Shown here: piece after piece, positions 10,547 to 21,409 of the stretch
Layout: each line of letters begins with the position of its first letter
Position numbering within the stretch: position 1 is the stretch's first letter
Source: Nymphaea colorata
Taxonomy: Eukaryota > Streptophyta > Magnoliopsida > Nymphaeales > Nymphaeaceae
Assembly (NCBI RefSeq): GCF_008831285.2
Contig: NW_022205022.1
Span: 1-34,958 of the forward strand
DNA: 34,958 nt
Reading direction: 5' to 3'
Program-made: the position numbers and the translations under genes
Notes under the pieces: model-generated
What the model saw: the letters and a program-made list of their open reading frames with translations, nothing else
The model's database searches: none
Told to the model about the DNA's origin: nothing

Positions 10547-11802
10547 TCATCGAAATGCCTTTTTCATTCTCTCGAACACACCCTAACTATCTGGGTTTAA
10601 AATTGGCTCTTATTATCTGGGACCTATTCCTATTTTGCCACTATTGGAATATCTTTCTTTGCTTTTCGTTGAGCTTGGTTGGGATTTTCACTCTGAGCAA
10701 GATTACGTGATTTCCTTTGTTCTTAACAGATGAACGCCCTTAATATGGTTGGAATTACTTCTCCTTTTAAGGTAGGTTGCTACCATCTTGAGAACCTTCA
10801 GGGATCTTTACTTATTTTTTCCCCCAAACCGTCTCGACAGTTCTACTAGTGCCTAGAGCTGCCTGAGAATAGTGATCCACTCAGTTGAATGGATTCATCT
10901 CCTACTTTTCTGAAGCGATTATGCTTGTTTACAGAAAGCTTGATGATAAGGTCCCCGCTTGGTCCATTTTAACTTTGATCTCCCTGAATTTGGGCTCAAT
11001 TTACTTTCTATGCAAGCGTGACGGTTTGGCCATTTTAGACTCCTGGCGGTATAGTCACTTTTTCTACTACTTTTTGGACCATAATGCCTGCTGTTTGCAG
11101 TCAAGACAAGGATGCTTAATCACCAAGCCTATTCCTTTGCATCTTTCGCATTCTAGGTGCATCACAATTCCTCCACGACGATAAATCGTTGAGCCAGAGC
11201 CACCACAAGAGAGGCATCGAGTAGGAGCGGTTCCAGGTTTGCATTTATTTCCACCGCAAGTGGGACAGGTAGACTTGCGTTAGAAGGTTAGCTCTTGCTT
11301 AAACGATATATACCCACATTGGCGCCCCTTATAGCGTCTACAAAGTCTATATTGACTTCTCGGGTGATATTATCTCCCTTTCTTTTTCTGCTTGAGCCAG
11401 AGGTGAAGGTATCGTGATACGTTCTACTTTTATCTTTGAAGATGTCATCGTTAAATTCATCAAACGGATTTTTATCGAATCCATGTGAACGTGTTGAACT
11501 ATTTTCATTGTCATATTGTCTCCGCTTATCCTAATCAATCAGCGTCTCGTAGGCTCTTCGTATAGAGGTATTTACTGTTTAGCTTCGATAAAGATCTTCT
11601 GTGCCGATGGTCAGGGTTTTTATCGGATGATACTTTTGAGCGATGATACGATATGCTTTTTTGATATCATCTGCGGATGCGTTGGGTTTGACTCCCAGTG
11701 TATCTTAATTATGGATGGGGGACCATAGGGATTCTTGATGGTGCTGAAGCGGAAGAGGGCGAAAGAGGTAAGTTTGGCAAATGTTGCTATTCTTTTGAGC
11801 AT
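10547..11802 (-). CDS. DNAJA-like (Mdj1-type): Type I DnaJ/Hsp40 co-chaperone, probably mitochondrial
   Basis: It stimulates the ATPase of Hsp70 and delivers clients. The start MLKRIATFAKLTSFALFRFS resembles a mitochondrial targeting peptide. The J domain follows: NPYDTLGVKPNASADDIKKAY, QKYHPDKNP with HPD, then EAKQAYETLIDQDKRRQYD. The zinc domain has CPTCGGNK, CLSCGGSG, CERCKGIG and CLDCK-AG, then a C-terminal client domain with VTIPPGVQNG, GDLIIKLSVNKHNRF and IPEGSQDGSN. Five introns are placed by homology: 11704-11723, 11556-11575, 11298-11317 and 10739-10758 (20 bases each) and 10984-11004 (21 bases, with in-frame TGA). Four single-base losses also occur (near 11627 at HPD, 11608, 11090, 10725). 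The first zinc motif has Lys for the last Gly. Ends at TGA 10547-10549; about 385 residues, normal for the family. Confidence 0.88.
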
Positions 11803-11835
11803 AATTATAATAAAGTTAGGAAATAATAGAACTGT

Positions 11836-12430
11836 TCATACAAATGGGACCTCTTTTTTATTGAAATGCGTGACGGTAATGGCTGCCTTCTTCACTTGCT
11901 TGCTTGCAGCCTGTTGCTCTTATAACTATTTCAGTCTCTTTGCCTATTCCTCCTACTTTCGCTGCCGCTCATAAGGGTCTTCAACTTTTTTCAGAAGCTC
12001 CTCGTCAGGCTACACGTAGATTGGCTTCTCAATCTATCTCCGATTGGCACTATGTGGTCCAAAAAGTACGTGATGGACATATTGACGAGGGCAAAAGGAG
12101 TGGTCGTCATTTTGAAATCCACAGAAACTTCCTGCGTAGAGCCTAGTTCCTGGGGAACAGGGACAGTGGCATTGGCCTGATTCAGTACAAAGTTACAATG
12201 ATCTTGTTGTGCGTGGAGCAGAGCCAAAACTCAAGCGAGGATCCTCCGATATTGACCACTTTGAGTGTTTGGTTGATGGAAGTTGTCTCGCTGATGATCT
12301 TGAAGGGATGCGTGTCTGTTCGGCTGCAGGCGAAGAAGACCTTGATGATGAAGCCGTCGATTTCGGGGACGAGGTGCTCTGAGGATCGGATATCTCCCAA
12401 TCGAACAGTGACTTAAGTTTCAGTTTTCAT
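11836..12430 (-). CDS. Small unrecognised protein, beta-rich then charged helix
   Basis: ATG 12428-12430, TGA 11836-11838, about 183 residues. A 20-base intron at 12177-12196 joins STHNKII to ANATVPVPQELG. A further change near 12025 needs one base (or a 23-base intron) to enter PIYVQPDEELLKKVEDPYE. The first 130 residues alternate hydrophobic and polar residues as in a beta-sandwich (LVPEIDGFIIKVFFACSR, then TLKVVNIGGSSLEFWLCS). The end is a Lys/Gln-rich helix (QEEQAKRLKQLQEQQAASK). A C2-like or appendage-like fold is only a guess. It ends 33 bases from the DnaJ start, the tightest spacing on this strand. Confidence 0.55.
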
Positions 12431-12478
12431 TGTTAAATATATATCAAATAATACAAATGATAATGTATCATGGAAAAT

Positions 12479-14449
12479 TCAGGAAAGGACACGCTTGAAC
12501 TCACCCAAAAATAGATCGGCTGCACAATCCTCACGCAAAGTCTATCTCTTGCCTACTTTTACCGTGTCCTCATGCAGAAGAACTTGAGCAAAGTTTTTTA
12601 CGTATTTGCCATTGATGAATCCGATGAGTAGGCCGGTTCTGATGATTTTTCCCATTCTTAGTTTAGTTGCCTAGACGAGTGAGGGCTATGATAGGTTTTC
12701 AGCAATTCCATCGAGTTATTCTAGCATAAGTTTATAGATTTCTTCTGAGAAGTTATCGCAGTCCAGCATATTGACATGCTCACCACTCTTTTAGATGTAA
12801 AGATTGTAAAGTCCTCTCAGAGCGTTCCTAATTCGTGTATTTTCTGCTTACAGCTCATGACGAAGAGCCATGCATTATCGACTCCCTCTAAACCGAGTTA
12901 GCTCTTCTTCGCTTATCTTGCTATATGGAAATATGAAAGGATTTTCAGAGCCATTTATCAGTCTGCTTTATTCGATTTCTTTCTTCACTGAAGGTGCTTT
13001 GAGCAGAGCTTATATCTTGGTACGTTCGATGTAGAACTTTTTGTAGGAAAGGAAGATCAGTATTTACCATTGTTATGTATTTTCGTACATTTTGCGAAAC
13101 TATTTTGTGTAATCTGCAATAACGTTGAGGCATTCAAGATGTAAGATGATCCGCTAAAGTATATCCTATGCCCACTATCTTCCCTATTCACGCTTACTTT
13201 CAACAGGTAAAAACACACTCCCGAGTGGTAAAATTTAATCTTATCTTTATTGGCCTGGCTTTGATGGTCTTTTCCTTGTTTCTTCTCTTTTTCCTTCACC
13301 GTATTGGTTATTATTACCCTTTCTTTTGACTGAAAGCTTACTTATTGGCAATTCTTTTTACCTTCTTCTATCCTTACTTTCATTCTGTGGCCTTTCTTTA
13401 TTCCTCTCGAGCCTAAGACTATTCTTTTGGTGAACTCGAGGGCTTAGGCTTTCTTTTGGGAGGATATCTTTCTGGGAGGCGACAGAATTGACTGGAAGAG
13501 AAGCTTCCGATATGGTATCTACTTTAGATGTTTCGGGAAGAGTTTTGACTCCGCCAGTTCCACCAGAAGTTGAAGAGATTTGGCCTTGGTTAAAGTAATA
13601 AAGATTCATGTTCTTTGTGCTGTTACTGCTATTTTTGCCCAATTGCTTCTCGCTTCCTATTGGTACCTCCTTCTCACTTCTCCTCTTTTCTATTTTCCTC
13701 CTTGGACTTTTGAGCTAATATACATTTTACCTATACTTTTCCTCCAGTTTGTGCATCTAATCATCGTATATTTGTCTTTAGTTTATATCCACTTGGTGGT
13801 ATCTTCGATCTCTATCCCTACTGGGTTATCTTTGCTGTTATCTTTGCTGATGGCTTGGTCGATGGCCTTGCTCTTTCGATCTCTGCCTCAAGCCTATCTT
13901 GGACTCTCTGGATGCTAATCGATTCTAGTTTCTTTATCTACTAGGCTGTTCACGTCTCCGTTCCTCTTGATTTGCTGGAAAATAGTTGCGTGCTCTTGGA
14001 CTTTGGGGTTATAGTTTGCCTCCTCTATTAGAACGCTACCTTCCATTCTATTGCTGTTTCTGATTGTTTGTGAGCATGTACAGGTTTTATACCAACTGCT
14101 TGCCTCCAGATTGTTGGGACGGATATGGTCGTGACGACTCATAATTCCCTCTTCTTCGACTTATTTCTCTGGTAGCGGGTTCTCTCCTGGAGGTTTCTCC
14201 TCTACTTTGATTATTATCTTGCGTGTATCCTGAGATCTGTTGCGAGTGTTCCCTGGAGTTGTTATAGCGTTAGCCTGAGAGTTCAGTCCTGCGCATGCGA
14301 AAGGAGGAGGAGTGATTGCTGGAGCGGGAGGTATTGAGCAGGCCCATGTTGTGATGGATCCTGCGCGTCAGACGGCGGAAAGTGTCGCTATTGGAGGAGA
14401 GCTGCCCCTGACCCCTACCGACAGTATTATAAACTTAATCCCTAAACAT
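12479..14449 (-). CDS. 656-residue protein: Arg/Ser/Gln-rich N-terminus, helical C-terminus
   Basis: A single intron-free frame of 657 codons runs from ATG 14447-14449 to TGA 12479-12481. The N-terminal 400 residues are low-complexity and basic: TFRRLTRRIHHNMG, REPATREISRRRGNYESS, HQQRQQQRQPSRDRDRRYHQ, reminiscent of RS-rich RNA-binding or splicing proteins. Residues from about 400 on are folded and helical: SVFLPVESKREQGRQWA, RIILHLECLNVIADYTKQF, LRGLYNLYIQKSGEHVNML, IRTGLLIGFINGKYVKNF, ending LGEFKRVLS. I see no RRM, KH or zinc finger, so RNA association is inferred from composition only. The region is densely sprinkled with TAA and TAG, so the gene is invisible under the standard code. Confidence 0.75.
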
Positions 14450-14602
14450 CAAATGTTTTACAAACGTAGGCAGCGCACCCCCACAATCACCGAAGACACT
14501 TTCTTTTTGGACAAAAGGAAAATAGCAAAAATATCTTTTGGATTTTCATTGGAGGAAACATTTTTGATAGATTTGGAATAGTGCTCTATAGAAGGTAGGG
14601 AA

Positions 14603-16089
14603 TCATTCATCATCTTCGGGGATGATTTATTCGCCTTCCTCTTTGACAACTGCTGTAGGTATTCTCATGCGTTTGCAAAGAGGCTGTTCGACGATGCTGA
14701 GGTTTGACTCTTCTAGTGCGATTTCCATCTTTTTGAGGCTTTCGATTTTATCAACATACTTCTTTACGATGAGGCTAGAATACTCCTTGAAGTTGGGAGC
14801 CTATTCTCCCTTGTATTCAGCTTTCCGCTCTTCTTCCTCTTCTTTCACCGCGGATTCCTTCTTCACTGGCGCAAAGCGAGAGTTTTGATACAGATTGAGC
14901 AGCATATCGACCTGAATGTGAGCATTTGTACATGTTCTTGCTGGGTGTAGTCGATTTACTCGTGCTTGAGCTTGCTGGCATGTGCCTGAGGGTCGTAGTT
15001 GGTGATTGGGAATTGCATGAACTGGATTATGATGTCCTCCAGGGCCTTCTTGCCGTCGAATTGAGCCATCAGCTCATTCCAAGTGCGGCCTGTACAGTTT
15101 CCCATGAACTCCAGCAGCCGAATATTATCCTATAGTCCCCAACTGGTCTTATTGGTCTGCTTGCCGTCCTTGGCGCTCTCCATCTTCTTCAGAATGTCCA
15201 CCTTCGTAAACTGCCTAACATTGTCAGGGTCGCTCTGGTTGTAGCAACCGTAGCAAAGATTGCGTGGGTTTTCTTCAGAAGTGGCATACCAGACGATCCC
15301 GCATATGAGCTTGCATCTCGAGCAGTAGACTCTAAAAGTGCGTGAGAAGTTTTTGTTGATGACAGTGACTGTAAGGTTGTCTGTGTCCATATCGTCTACT
15401 CTCTTCTTGGCTGGAGGGTCTGGTATTTTTTTGATGCAGCTTTGGGGCCGCTTGCTGAGGGCAGAAGTCTTGTCGGTGGCTGCTGGCTGGAACGTATAGT
15501 TTCCCTCGTAGAAGAGGCAATAGTTGATGATTCCTTCCTACTACAAGAAACGGTAGATCTTCAGGAGGCAACTTGCGTCGCCCCTTAGCACTCTTCTCAG
15601 AGAAACAAACGTCAAGTACCGTAGTGGATTTTTACGATAAGCGTCGACCATGAAATTTCTGTAGCACTGATAAAGCTAGGGTGTTTTGTAAGTCTTCCCG
15701 GAATGGAATTCGGGGAATAGATCCACCTCAAGCGGATGGATGGCCTTATAGTCGAACCATTCTGCAGGACAGGGCGGCAGGTCACTATTGCGCTTCACTT
15801 ACACATCAATTTCCTCTTCCTCCGCGGGTGGTTAGAACTCCTGTTTCGGCTCTTCTTGAGCGAGGGGTTCCTTGGATACTAATGGATCTTCAAAGGGAGG
15901 AAAATCGCTGATGAGTCCGATTTCCTTGATAAGTCTGTTGGTGTTTTTATTTTGGGAGGTCTTGGGAGCTGGTTTGGGCTTCTTGGCCTTCTGCTGGTGC
16001 GATTGCTGCTCTTCCAGCGAGTGAAAGGCATAGCCGGATTAGGTTTTGGAGAGGTTTATGATGAACGGCGTATATTGCTGCGGATTCAT
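14603..16089 (-). CDS. SWI3-like: SWI3/BAF155-type chromatin remodelling subunit
   Basis: A core scaffold subunit of SWI/SNF (BAF, RSC)-type ATP-dependent chromatin remodelers in the nucleus. ATG 16087-16089, TGA 14603-14605, 488 residues, below the size of yeast and animal homologs. Order: disordered N-terminus; SWIRM domain at about 105-195 (CPAEWFDYKAIHPLEVDLFP, YQCYRNFMVDAYRKNPLRYL, FLQQEGIINY); a ZZ-like zinc finger at about 250-290 (VYCSRCKLICG, NPRNLCYGCYNQ); SANT domain at about 315-360 (WGLQDNIRLLEFMG, WNELMAQFDGKK, IIIQFMQFPI); and an acidic/helical tail. A 20-base intron at 14912-14931 joins TQQEH to VDMLLNLYQNS and restores frame exactly (1467 coding bases). No frame loss. Shares a 302-base divergent spacer with a kinase gene. 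Confidence 0.9.
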
Positions 16090-16391
16090 TTAAGTTAATA
16101 ATGATTAGCGAAAGAAGGCGCAGAATGCAACTAAAAAATAACCTCATTTTTCTTACCTTTTTCATATCTAACATAACCATCCATGCTTGGAAGCAAGGAA
16201 GATGAAACAAACTTTTCGATGAGTAATTGCGGGATAGTAAGTGTATACATTTGCTCATTTTCATTGATATCAATAAAATTTCTCTACAACTGATCTCTCT
16301 TTCTATTGATGGGGTGCCTGATAATGGGCAAATAATGTTCAGCCTATAGTGCTACTAAGCTAAATCAGTTATTTACATAATAGAACTCGGT
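16090..16391. promoter_or_regulatory. Divergent promoter spacer between SWI3-like and kinase genes
   Basis: The 302 bases between two divergent starts contain no long open frame on either strand in code 6. It is AT-rich with T runs near 16137 and 16150 and must hold both promoters. I see no TATA box or known element that I would assign with confidence. Confidence 0.4.
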
Positions 16392-18101
16392 ATGCAGCTT
16401 CAGCAATCAAGGCCAATCAGCGATAAATACGCCATCGTGGATTCCCAACTCCTAGGCAAGGGATCGACCGGAAACGTTTACTTGGGCTTCCTGCTCTCCT
16501 CCCCGCAGATGAAAGTGGCAGTCAAGGCCATCAACCTCAAGGAAATCGATAATGAAGTCACCAGGTACCTGCTCAGCTGCGAAATCGCCGCCCTGAGCAA
16601 CCTCGGCAAAGTCGACAACTCAGCTCACGAAAACGTGGTCCGCCTGCTCGACGTTGTCATCCAGGAAAACTATATCTATTTGGTCACTGAACTTCTGGAG
16701 GGCGGCACGCTGGCGGAATACATGAAGCGCACCCCTGGCGGACTGCCAGAATAGGACGCAGTGCTTATCTTCCGCCAAATCCTGGAGGGATACCGGCAGA
16801 TCCGCAGCAAGGGAATTGTCCACCGCGACCTAAAACCAGACAACGTGCTTTTCAAGACCAAGCCGTAGATAAGCAAGAGAGTGGCGGTGATCGATTTCGG
16901 GTACTGCGAGATGGAGGAAGTGCCAAACCGGCCACAGATGTTCTATAACGTCGGGTCTCCCAAGTACATGGCTCCCGAAGCGTACGTCGATAACCTCTAC
17001 TCCGAGAAAAGCGATATGTGGGCGCTGGGAGTCATCTTCTACGAGATGCTAGTCGGCAAGACCTGCGATCAGGGCCTCAAGATGGAAGCCTATCTCGACA
17101 TGATTCGCAAAAATGGGATCCCGCTGCCTGCCAATCTCAGTCCCTTCGCCAAACACGTCCTCACTAAGATGCTCACCTTCAGCCACCAGAATAGAAGCGA
17201 CTGCTTGCAGATCCTCAAAGAGTTTGAGCTGCATCAATCTTCCTTGCAACCGCAAATCAGTCATCAAAACGCCTTCCGAGCCAGTCAGTTTAACGAATCC
17301 ACCAGCAACGATTTCTTCGGTCTTCGCGCTAACAAAAATAACCAAGTATTCCGATCAACCATGCTCGGCCAAGCGCCGCCTCAAATGCTCCAGCAGAGCC
17401 TAATCCAGCCAAGCATCCAAGTGCACGAGATTCCCACAAACATTCCTCCATAAGATCGGAACGATAATCAGCGATTCATCAAATCCAACAGCAGCAGAAA
17501 CGTCCAAAACCAGGTAGGATTCAACATGGCCAACGGTCACATCCTAGGCAGAGTCGATAATGTCGATAAGAGGGATGGCCTGTTGGGAAGGAGGATGGTG
17601 GAGGTGAAGAGCAGTCGTCCAAATTTGCAAACTCTGCATGTTCCATCACTGGATACAAGTTTCCCCGCACATAAAGTCCACTTCAACGTGGTCCCACACG
17701 CAGGGAACAGATAGCCGGTGCAGGTCCACAACATCAGCACTCGCGAGCATCAGCCTCACGAGCAGCAACAGCAAAGAGAGCAGCGGTTCATGTCCAATAC
17801 CCAGCCTGACGAAAACTCAATTCGCATAATGATCAAGCCTGTGAACGGGAACGGCAGTCAAAGGTTCACAGCAATGCCGAAGCAGCCCATGATGTCCATT
17901 GAGAAGGTGGGTGACAATAGGATGTTCCACTCGCCTGTTAGGAAAGGGCCTGCTACCAAGGTGCAATTCTTCACTGAGAAAAAGGTGAGAGAGAGTGAAG
18001 AGGTACACAGGCCGATTGACGTTCGGCCTTTTAATGGAGAAGTGAGACGGACTCTATTGCAGCCTCCTCCCATGTTCGGCCTCGTTCCTCTCTTTCATTG
18101 A
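16392..18101 (+). CDS. Protein Ser/Thr kinase, ULK-like, with long Gln-rich tail
   Basis: A single frame of 570 codons (569 residues), ATG 16392, TGA 18099-18101, no intron and no break. The kinase domain at about 10-285 is complete: LGKGSTGNVYLG glycine loop, VAVKAINLKEID with the ATP Lys, HRDLKPDNVLF catalytic loop, DFGYCEME, GSPKYMAPEAY and DMWALGVIFYEMLVG. Its nearest look-alikes by eye are the ULK/ATG1-related kinases abundant in ciliates, but I cannot assign an ortholog. The 280-residue tail is rich in Gln, Asn, Ser and Pro (HEHQPHEQQQQREQ-type) and probably disordered. Codon use is GC-rich compared with the left arm, suggesting high expression. Confidence 0.85.
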
Positions 18102-18182
18102 TTTCGGTCATTTTTGTTCAAAATGTCTTCATTTCTCCATCCATATTTCTATATTTGAACAATAAGCAAAATAATAAATTTT

Positions 18183-18716
18183 ATGCGGTCGCTGTTCACC
18201 GAAGATATCCCTGGAGCCAAACCCAGGAATCGTTACTATGATAAATAACTCTACCTACAACGTCACCTCAAAGAGATTGAACGATTTGGACCAAAGAATC
18301 CCGAACATAAACGAGTCTTTGAATGGTATACACCCATCAAGCAAATGGTAGAACCTATAGACAAAGATAGCTCCATCATCAAACCGCACAGCCTGCTCCT
18401 CTCCAGAAAAAATTCAGAGGAAAGAGTGCCGCAGTCGCCAGGACTCAACAAGTACGAAAGATATGATGTGACTGGCAAAGTCACCGAAGGAATCAGCTTG
18501 AAGAATAGTTCAGTTTTCTCCTAGGCTGGCAAGAAGTCCCTTGCTGAAAGCTTCAGTCGCGACTATAGCGAAAACCCTTACTTCCCGCATAAATACGCAA
18601 ACAAACACGAATAGAATACAACTAAGCTGACAGGCCGTAGGGAATGGAACGGTGAGATAAAGCCAAGCCTCGAGGTCCCTCCAGCGAGCGACCACTACTT
18701 TCCCAAGTGGAGCTGA
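18183..18716 (+). CDS. Unrecognised 177-residue protein
   Basis: ATG 18183, TGA 18714-18716, a single frame of 178 codons with in-frame TAA/TAG as Gln. The N-terminus has a tidy helical segment (NRYYDKQLYLQRHLKEIERF). The rest is Pro/Ser/Lys-rich with scattered aromatics (ENPYFPHKYANKHEQ, ending HYFPKWS). Such short Pro/aromatic-rich proteins are common among axonemal inner proteins, but I can name no family. It follows the kinase by 81 bases and converges on the PCI-domain gene with only 42 bases between stops. Confidence 0.7.
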
Positions 18717-18758
18717 TCGATAATAATCTATTCGAGCCATTTCTTGAAAATATACACA

Positions 18759-19931
18759 TCACTGGGTAAGTGCAATCATCTCCAGCTTGCTGGCCAGTGT
18801 TGAGATATTCTTCTGAAGGGAAGCGCTGTCCTCCGACCTCAGGGCTCTGAACTTTATTTGGCTATGTAGGGAAAATCGTACTTGATGAGGATGGTTTATT
18901 GGAACTCGTCGATCTTGGCCTTCAGGAGGCCGTTTTGGATGGCTTCGATGATGTAGCTTTCCACTTCCTCCTTGTTGATCTTGAGGATCTCTGAGACTTG
19001 GGAGTAGCTGGCGTTCTTGATGCCGTTGAGGATCCTAGGGATGGCTTGGATCTTGATGTTTCTCTCCAGCTCGACGATGTTGACGCCGGCCTTGCTCACT
19101 AAGTCCTTTTGCGATGAGTTGAAGGCATCGAAATCGCCAAGCAGAAGATACTCCAAAAAGGCGTAGAACTTGTTGCCCTTCAGTTGGCTCTGCTCGGTCA
19201 AGGCAACAGTCTCTTGGGTGACTTCTCCGCTCTTGAGCAATTTGATAAGGAGTGAGTCGACTTCTGGAGTGGTTGAGTTGGCGTTGGAAGTCCTGAGCAG
19301 GGTTTGAACGATGAAATGTCTCCACAATTTTTTGCTTTATAGATGGTATGATACTAGACGAGGTGTTTTTCAAGGTAGTTGATCATTTTGAGGTTGATTT
19401 CCACGTACTCGTTGGCATTGAAGGTGAGCTCGCCGAGGAGGGCGTCGAAGTTCTCCACGAAGTTGCTGAAGATGGAGATTTTGGATTCCTGCTCGATGAG
19501 GGAAATGGACTTGGTGATCAGCCACTTCTTGATGGGGATGCTGGTGATGCTCTTGTAGACGAGGGAGAAGCTGTATGGGGTGATGATTACAATTTGACCC
19601 TGTTGAAGATGGATTAATTGGACTTGTAGACTGTCTCGAGGGTGTGCTGCATCTTGGCGTCTGGGAGTGCGGAGGTATAGTAGACGAGGAGGGGGTAGAG
19701 TTTCTCTTTGGCTGAGATAACAAGCGTCTTACTTTCCAGTTCACTGTGATTTTCGATCAATTTGATGATGAATCGTGCATTGTCCTCATCGGTGTGTGCT
19801 TATTGCTCGAAGTGGGCATCGACAAGAGGATTGGCCTGCTCCTATTCTTCATCATCTTTGGCGAGGATCTTACGCAGGGATTATTATTTTAGATTGATGG
19901 TGGGCTTTAGTTTTATGAAGATGTTTTTCAT
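18759..19931 (-). CDS. EIF3M-like: PCI-domain protein, probable eIF3 subunit M
   Basis: Likely a PCI subunit of the eIF3 translation initiation complex. ATG 19929-19931, TGA 18759-18761, about 390 residues, against about 374 for animal eIF3m. Helical N-terminus (NARFIIKLIENHSELESK, then KLYPLLVYYTSALPDAK), then IKKWLITKSISLIEQESK and a C-terminal winged-helix PCI region: SYSQVSEILKINKEEVESYI, then IIEAIQNGLLKAKIDEFQ, followed by a final helix (SASLQKNISTLASKLEM). The spacing of the last two elements resembles eIF3m and CSN7; the upstream helices and length favour eIF3m. Frame breaks of one base occur near 19600, 19330 (a T6 run) and 18870 (A run). Confidence 0.6.
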
Positions 19932-20079
19932 CAACAATAGGGGAATCTAATATATTATATCCAGCAAAATCAATCATCAGGTTATTTAAACTCTATGAGG
20001 AAGGGCAGGACAATTTGGAGAGGGTATGGAGAGGAAAGGGTATTATTGATGATGATGGAAAATATTAGTATGGACATGA

Positions 20080-20442
20080 TCATCTTTATGAAAAAATGGC
20101 AGTGCTTTTCCGTTAGCTTCTCTTTTGATCCATTTGCAATAGAAATTAGAAATGCTTCATGGCCTCATCATCCAATTTCAAGTATTTTCCAAAGGCCCTG
20201 CGATGGAAGTTTTGAGTCTTGTTTGAGATAGACCTCGATGGAGGCAAGATGAAACCCTCGTGTAATGCTGATTGCTTTATTTCCTTTAGAGGGGATGCTT
20301 GGGGAATTGGGTCGAGCTTACTCGATCTGATGCTGATATCTGTCGATCTTTTCGACAGTATAGGCAGTGCATACTTTCGCTCCGGATTGTTGGATGCGGA
20401 ATCATCCATTTCGCTTTTAATTTGTTCATAATTTTGCGACAT
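20080..20442 (-). CDS. Unrecognised 120-residue polar protein
   Basis: ATG 20440-20442 to TGA 20080-20082, 121 codons in one frame with three Gln codons as TAA. Polar, Ser/Lys-rich (MSQNYEQIKSEMDDSASNN, RSSKLDPIPQASPLKEIKQ) and ending in a short basic helix (FQFLLQMDQKRSQRKS). No domain recognised. It lies downstream on the same strand as a weak, unassigned 255-base frame at 20517-20771. Confidence 0.55.
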
Positions 20443-21409
20443 ATTTCTCGCATCTAGGCTGGCAAGTTTTTTGGGTCGAATTTTGGTATTTTAATCCTTG
20501 ATAACAGCGGACTCGTTCAAGGTCCTGTTCGAGGCCAGGAGTTGGTTGATTCCATTTTTATTGATTTTGTTTGTTTTTCCTCTAAACTTCTCGAGAAAGG
20601 AGTGGTTGGTCTTTTTATTGGCGTCCTCCATGCAATATATTTATTATTACTCATCACATACCATTGAGAATGCCAAATGGGATTGGATTGATAAATAACA
20701 GCGATTTGCTCAATGGTGGATAAAGTAACGGTGGAGTTACTTGTTTTTGCGGGATTAGAAGCCCAAATCAATTACTGATGCATCCGTTACTCAACGGATG
20801 TATATTCATATCCAAAAGGACTGTTATCGGGTTGTCAACTTGCTAATCTGATGCTGGATAGGTTAGCTAGCTGATAACTAGCGTGCTTGGGATTGATTGT
20901 ATTCAATGAGAATGATGTGGAGATGTCTTCTGAAATAATCCCAAAAACTGCATAAATGGCATTTTGGAAGGAAATCCTTTAATGAAAAGCGGTGATATGG
21001 GATGTGGGGGTGGAAAGATCATTAAAAATGATTTATCATTGATATTAAAGCGTTATTTGTTGCCAATATTTTATATTTAAATGGCTTATAACCGATAAAC
21101 TCCATACCTCTGTTATCTTATCCGTTATTTCTCTTTTTTCCATCGATTTGTTCGATTTGAGCAGCAAAGGTACTGCCAAAAGGGCCGCATTTTCGCATTT
21201 GCCACCTGTTCGCGAATAACGAGGGGCCTAAGTGTCGTATAAAACTGAAAAAGTATTTGGATGGAAGGTGAGGAAAGAGAGAGGGGGTTGCATAGAGCTC
21301 AAAAAGGTGCGCTCTATCGGATTCGTTCGTTGGTAATTTTCACCTTCGTTAAATGCTGTTTATAGCTTAATGACCTTATAAATATAAAATAAAGGAAGTC
21401 GTCATCAAA
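20443..21409. other. Long, mostly non-coding spacer
   Basis: Nearly 1 kb with no convincing gene. Two overlapping weak frames occupy 20498-20850: on +, a hydrophobic then Trp-rich stretch with no ATG at its start, and on -, a Ser/Thr-rich 84-codon frame (20517-20771) that also lacks an ATG start. At most one could be real. From 20860 to 21409 there is AT-rich sequence with short T runs and no frame over about 40 codons. The right part must contain the promoter of the gene at 21410; TATAAATATAAAATAAA lies 15-30 bases before that ATG. Confidence 0.45.
20778..20803. other. Inverted repeat in a non-coding spacer
   Basis: CATCCGTT at 20781-20788 pairs perfectly with AACGGATG at 20793-20800 around the loop ACTC. 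One G-T and two A-T pairs extend the stem outward to 20778 and 20803, giving about 11 bp. It could be a transcription terminator, a structured RNA or a protein-binding palindrome; the sequence alone does not decide. Confidence 0.5.

Noticed and set aside
17049-17403. Overlapping ORFs of about 96-98 codons inside the kinase at 16392
   Set aside because: GC-rich coding sequence produces long shadows; the kinase frame carries all the motifs.
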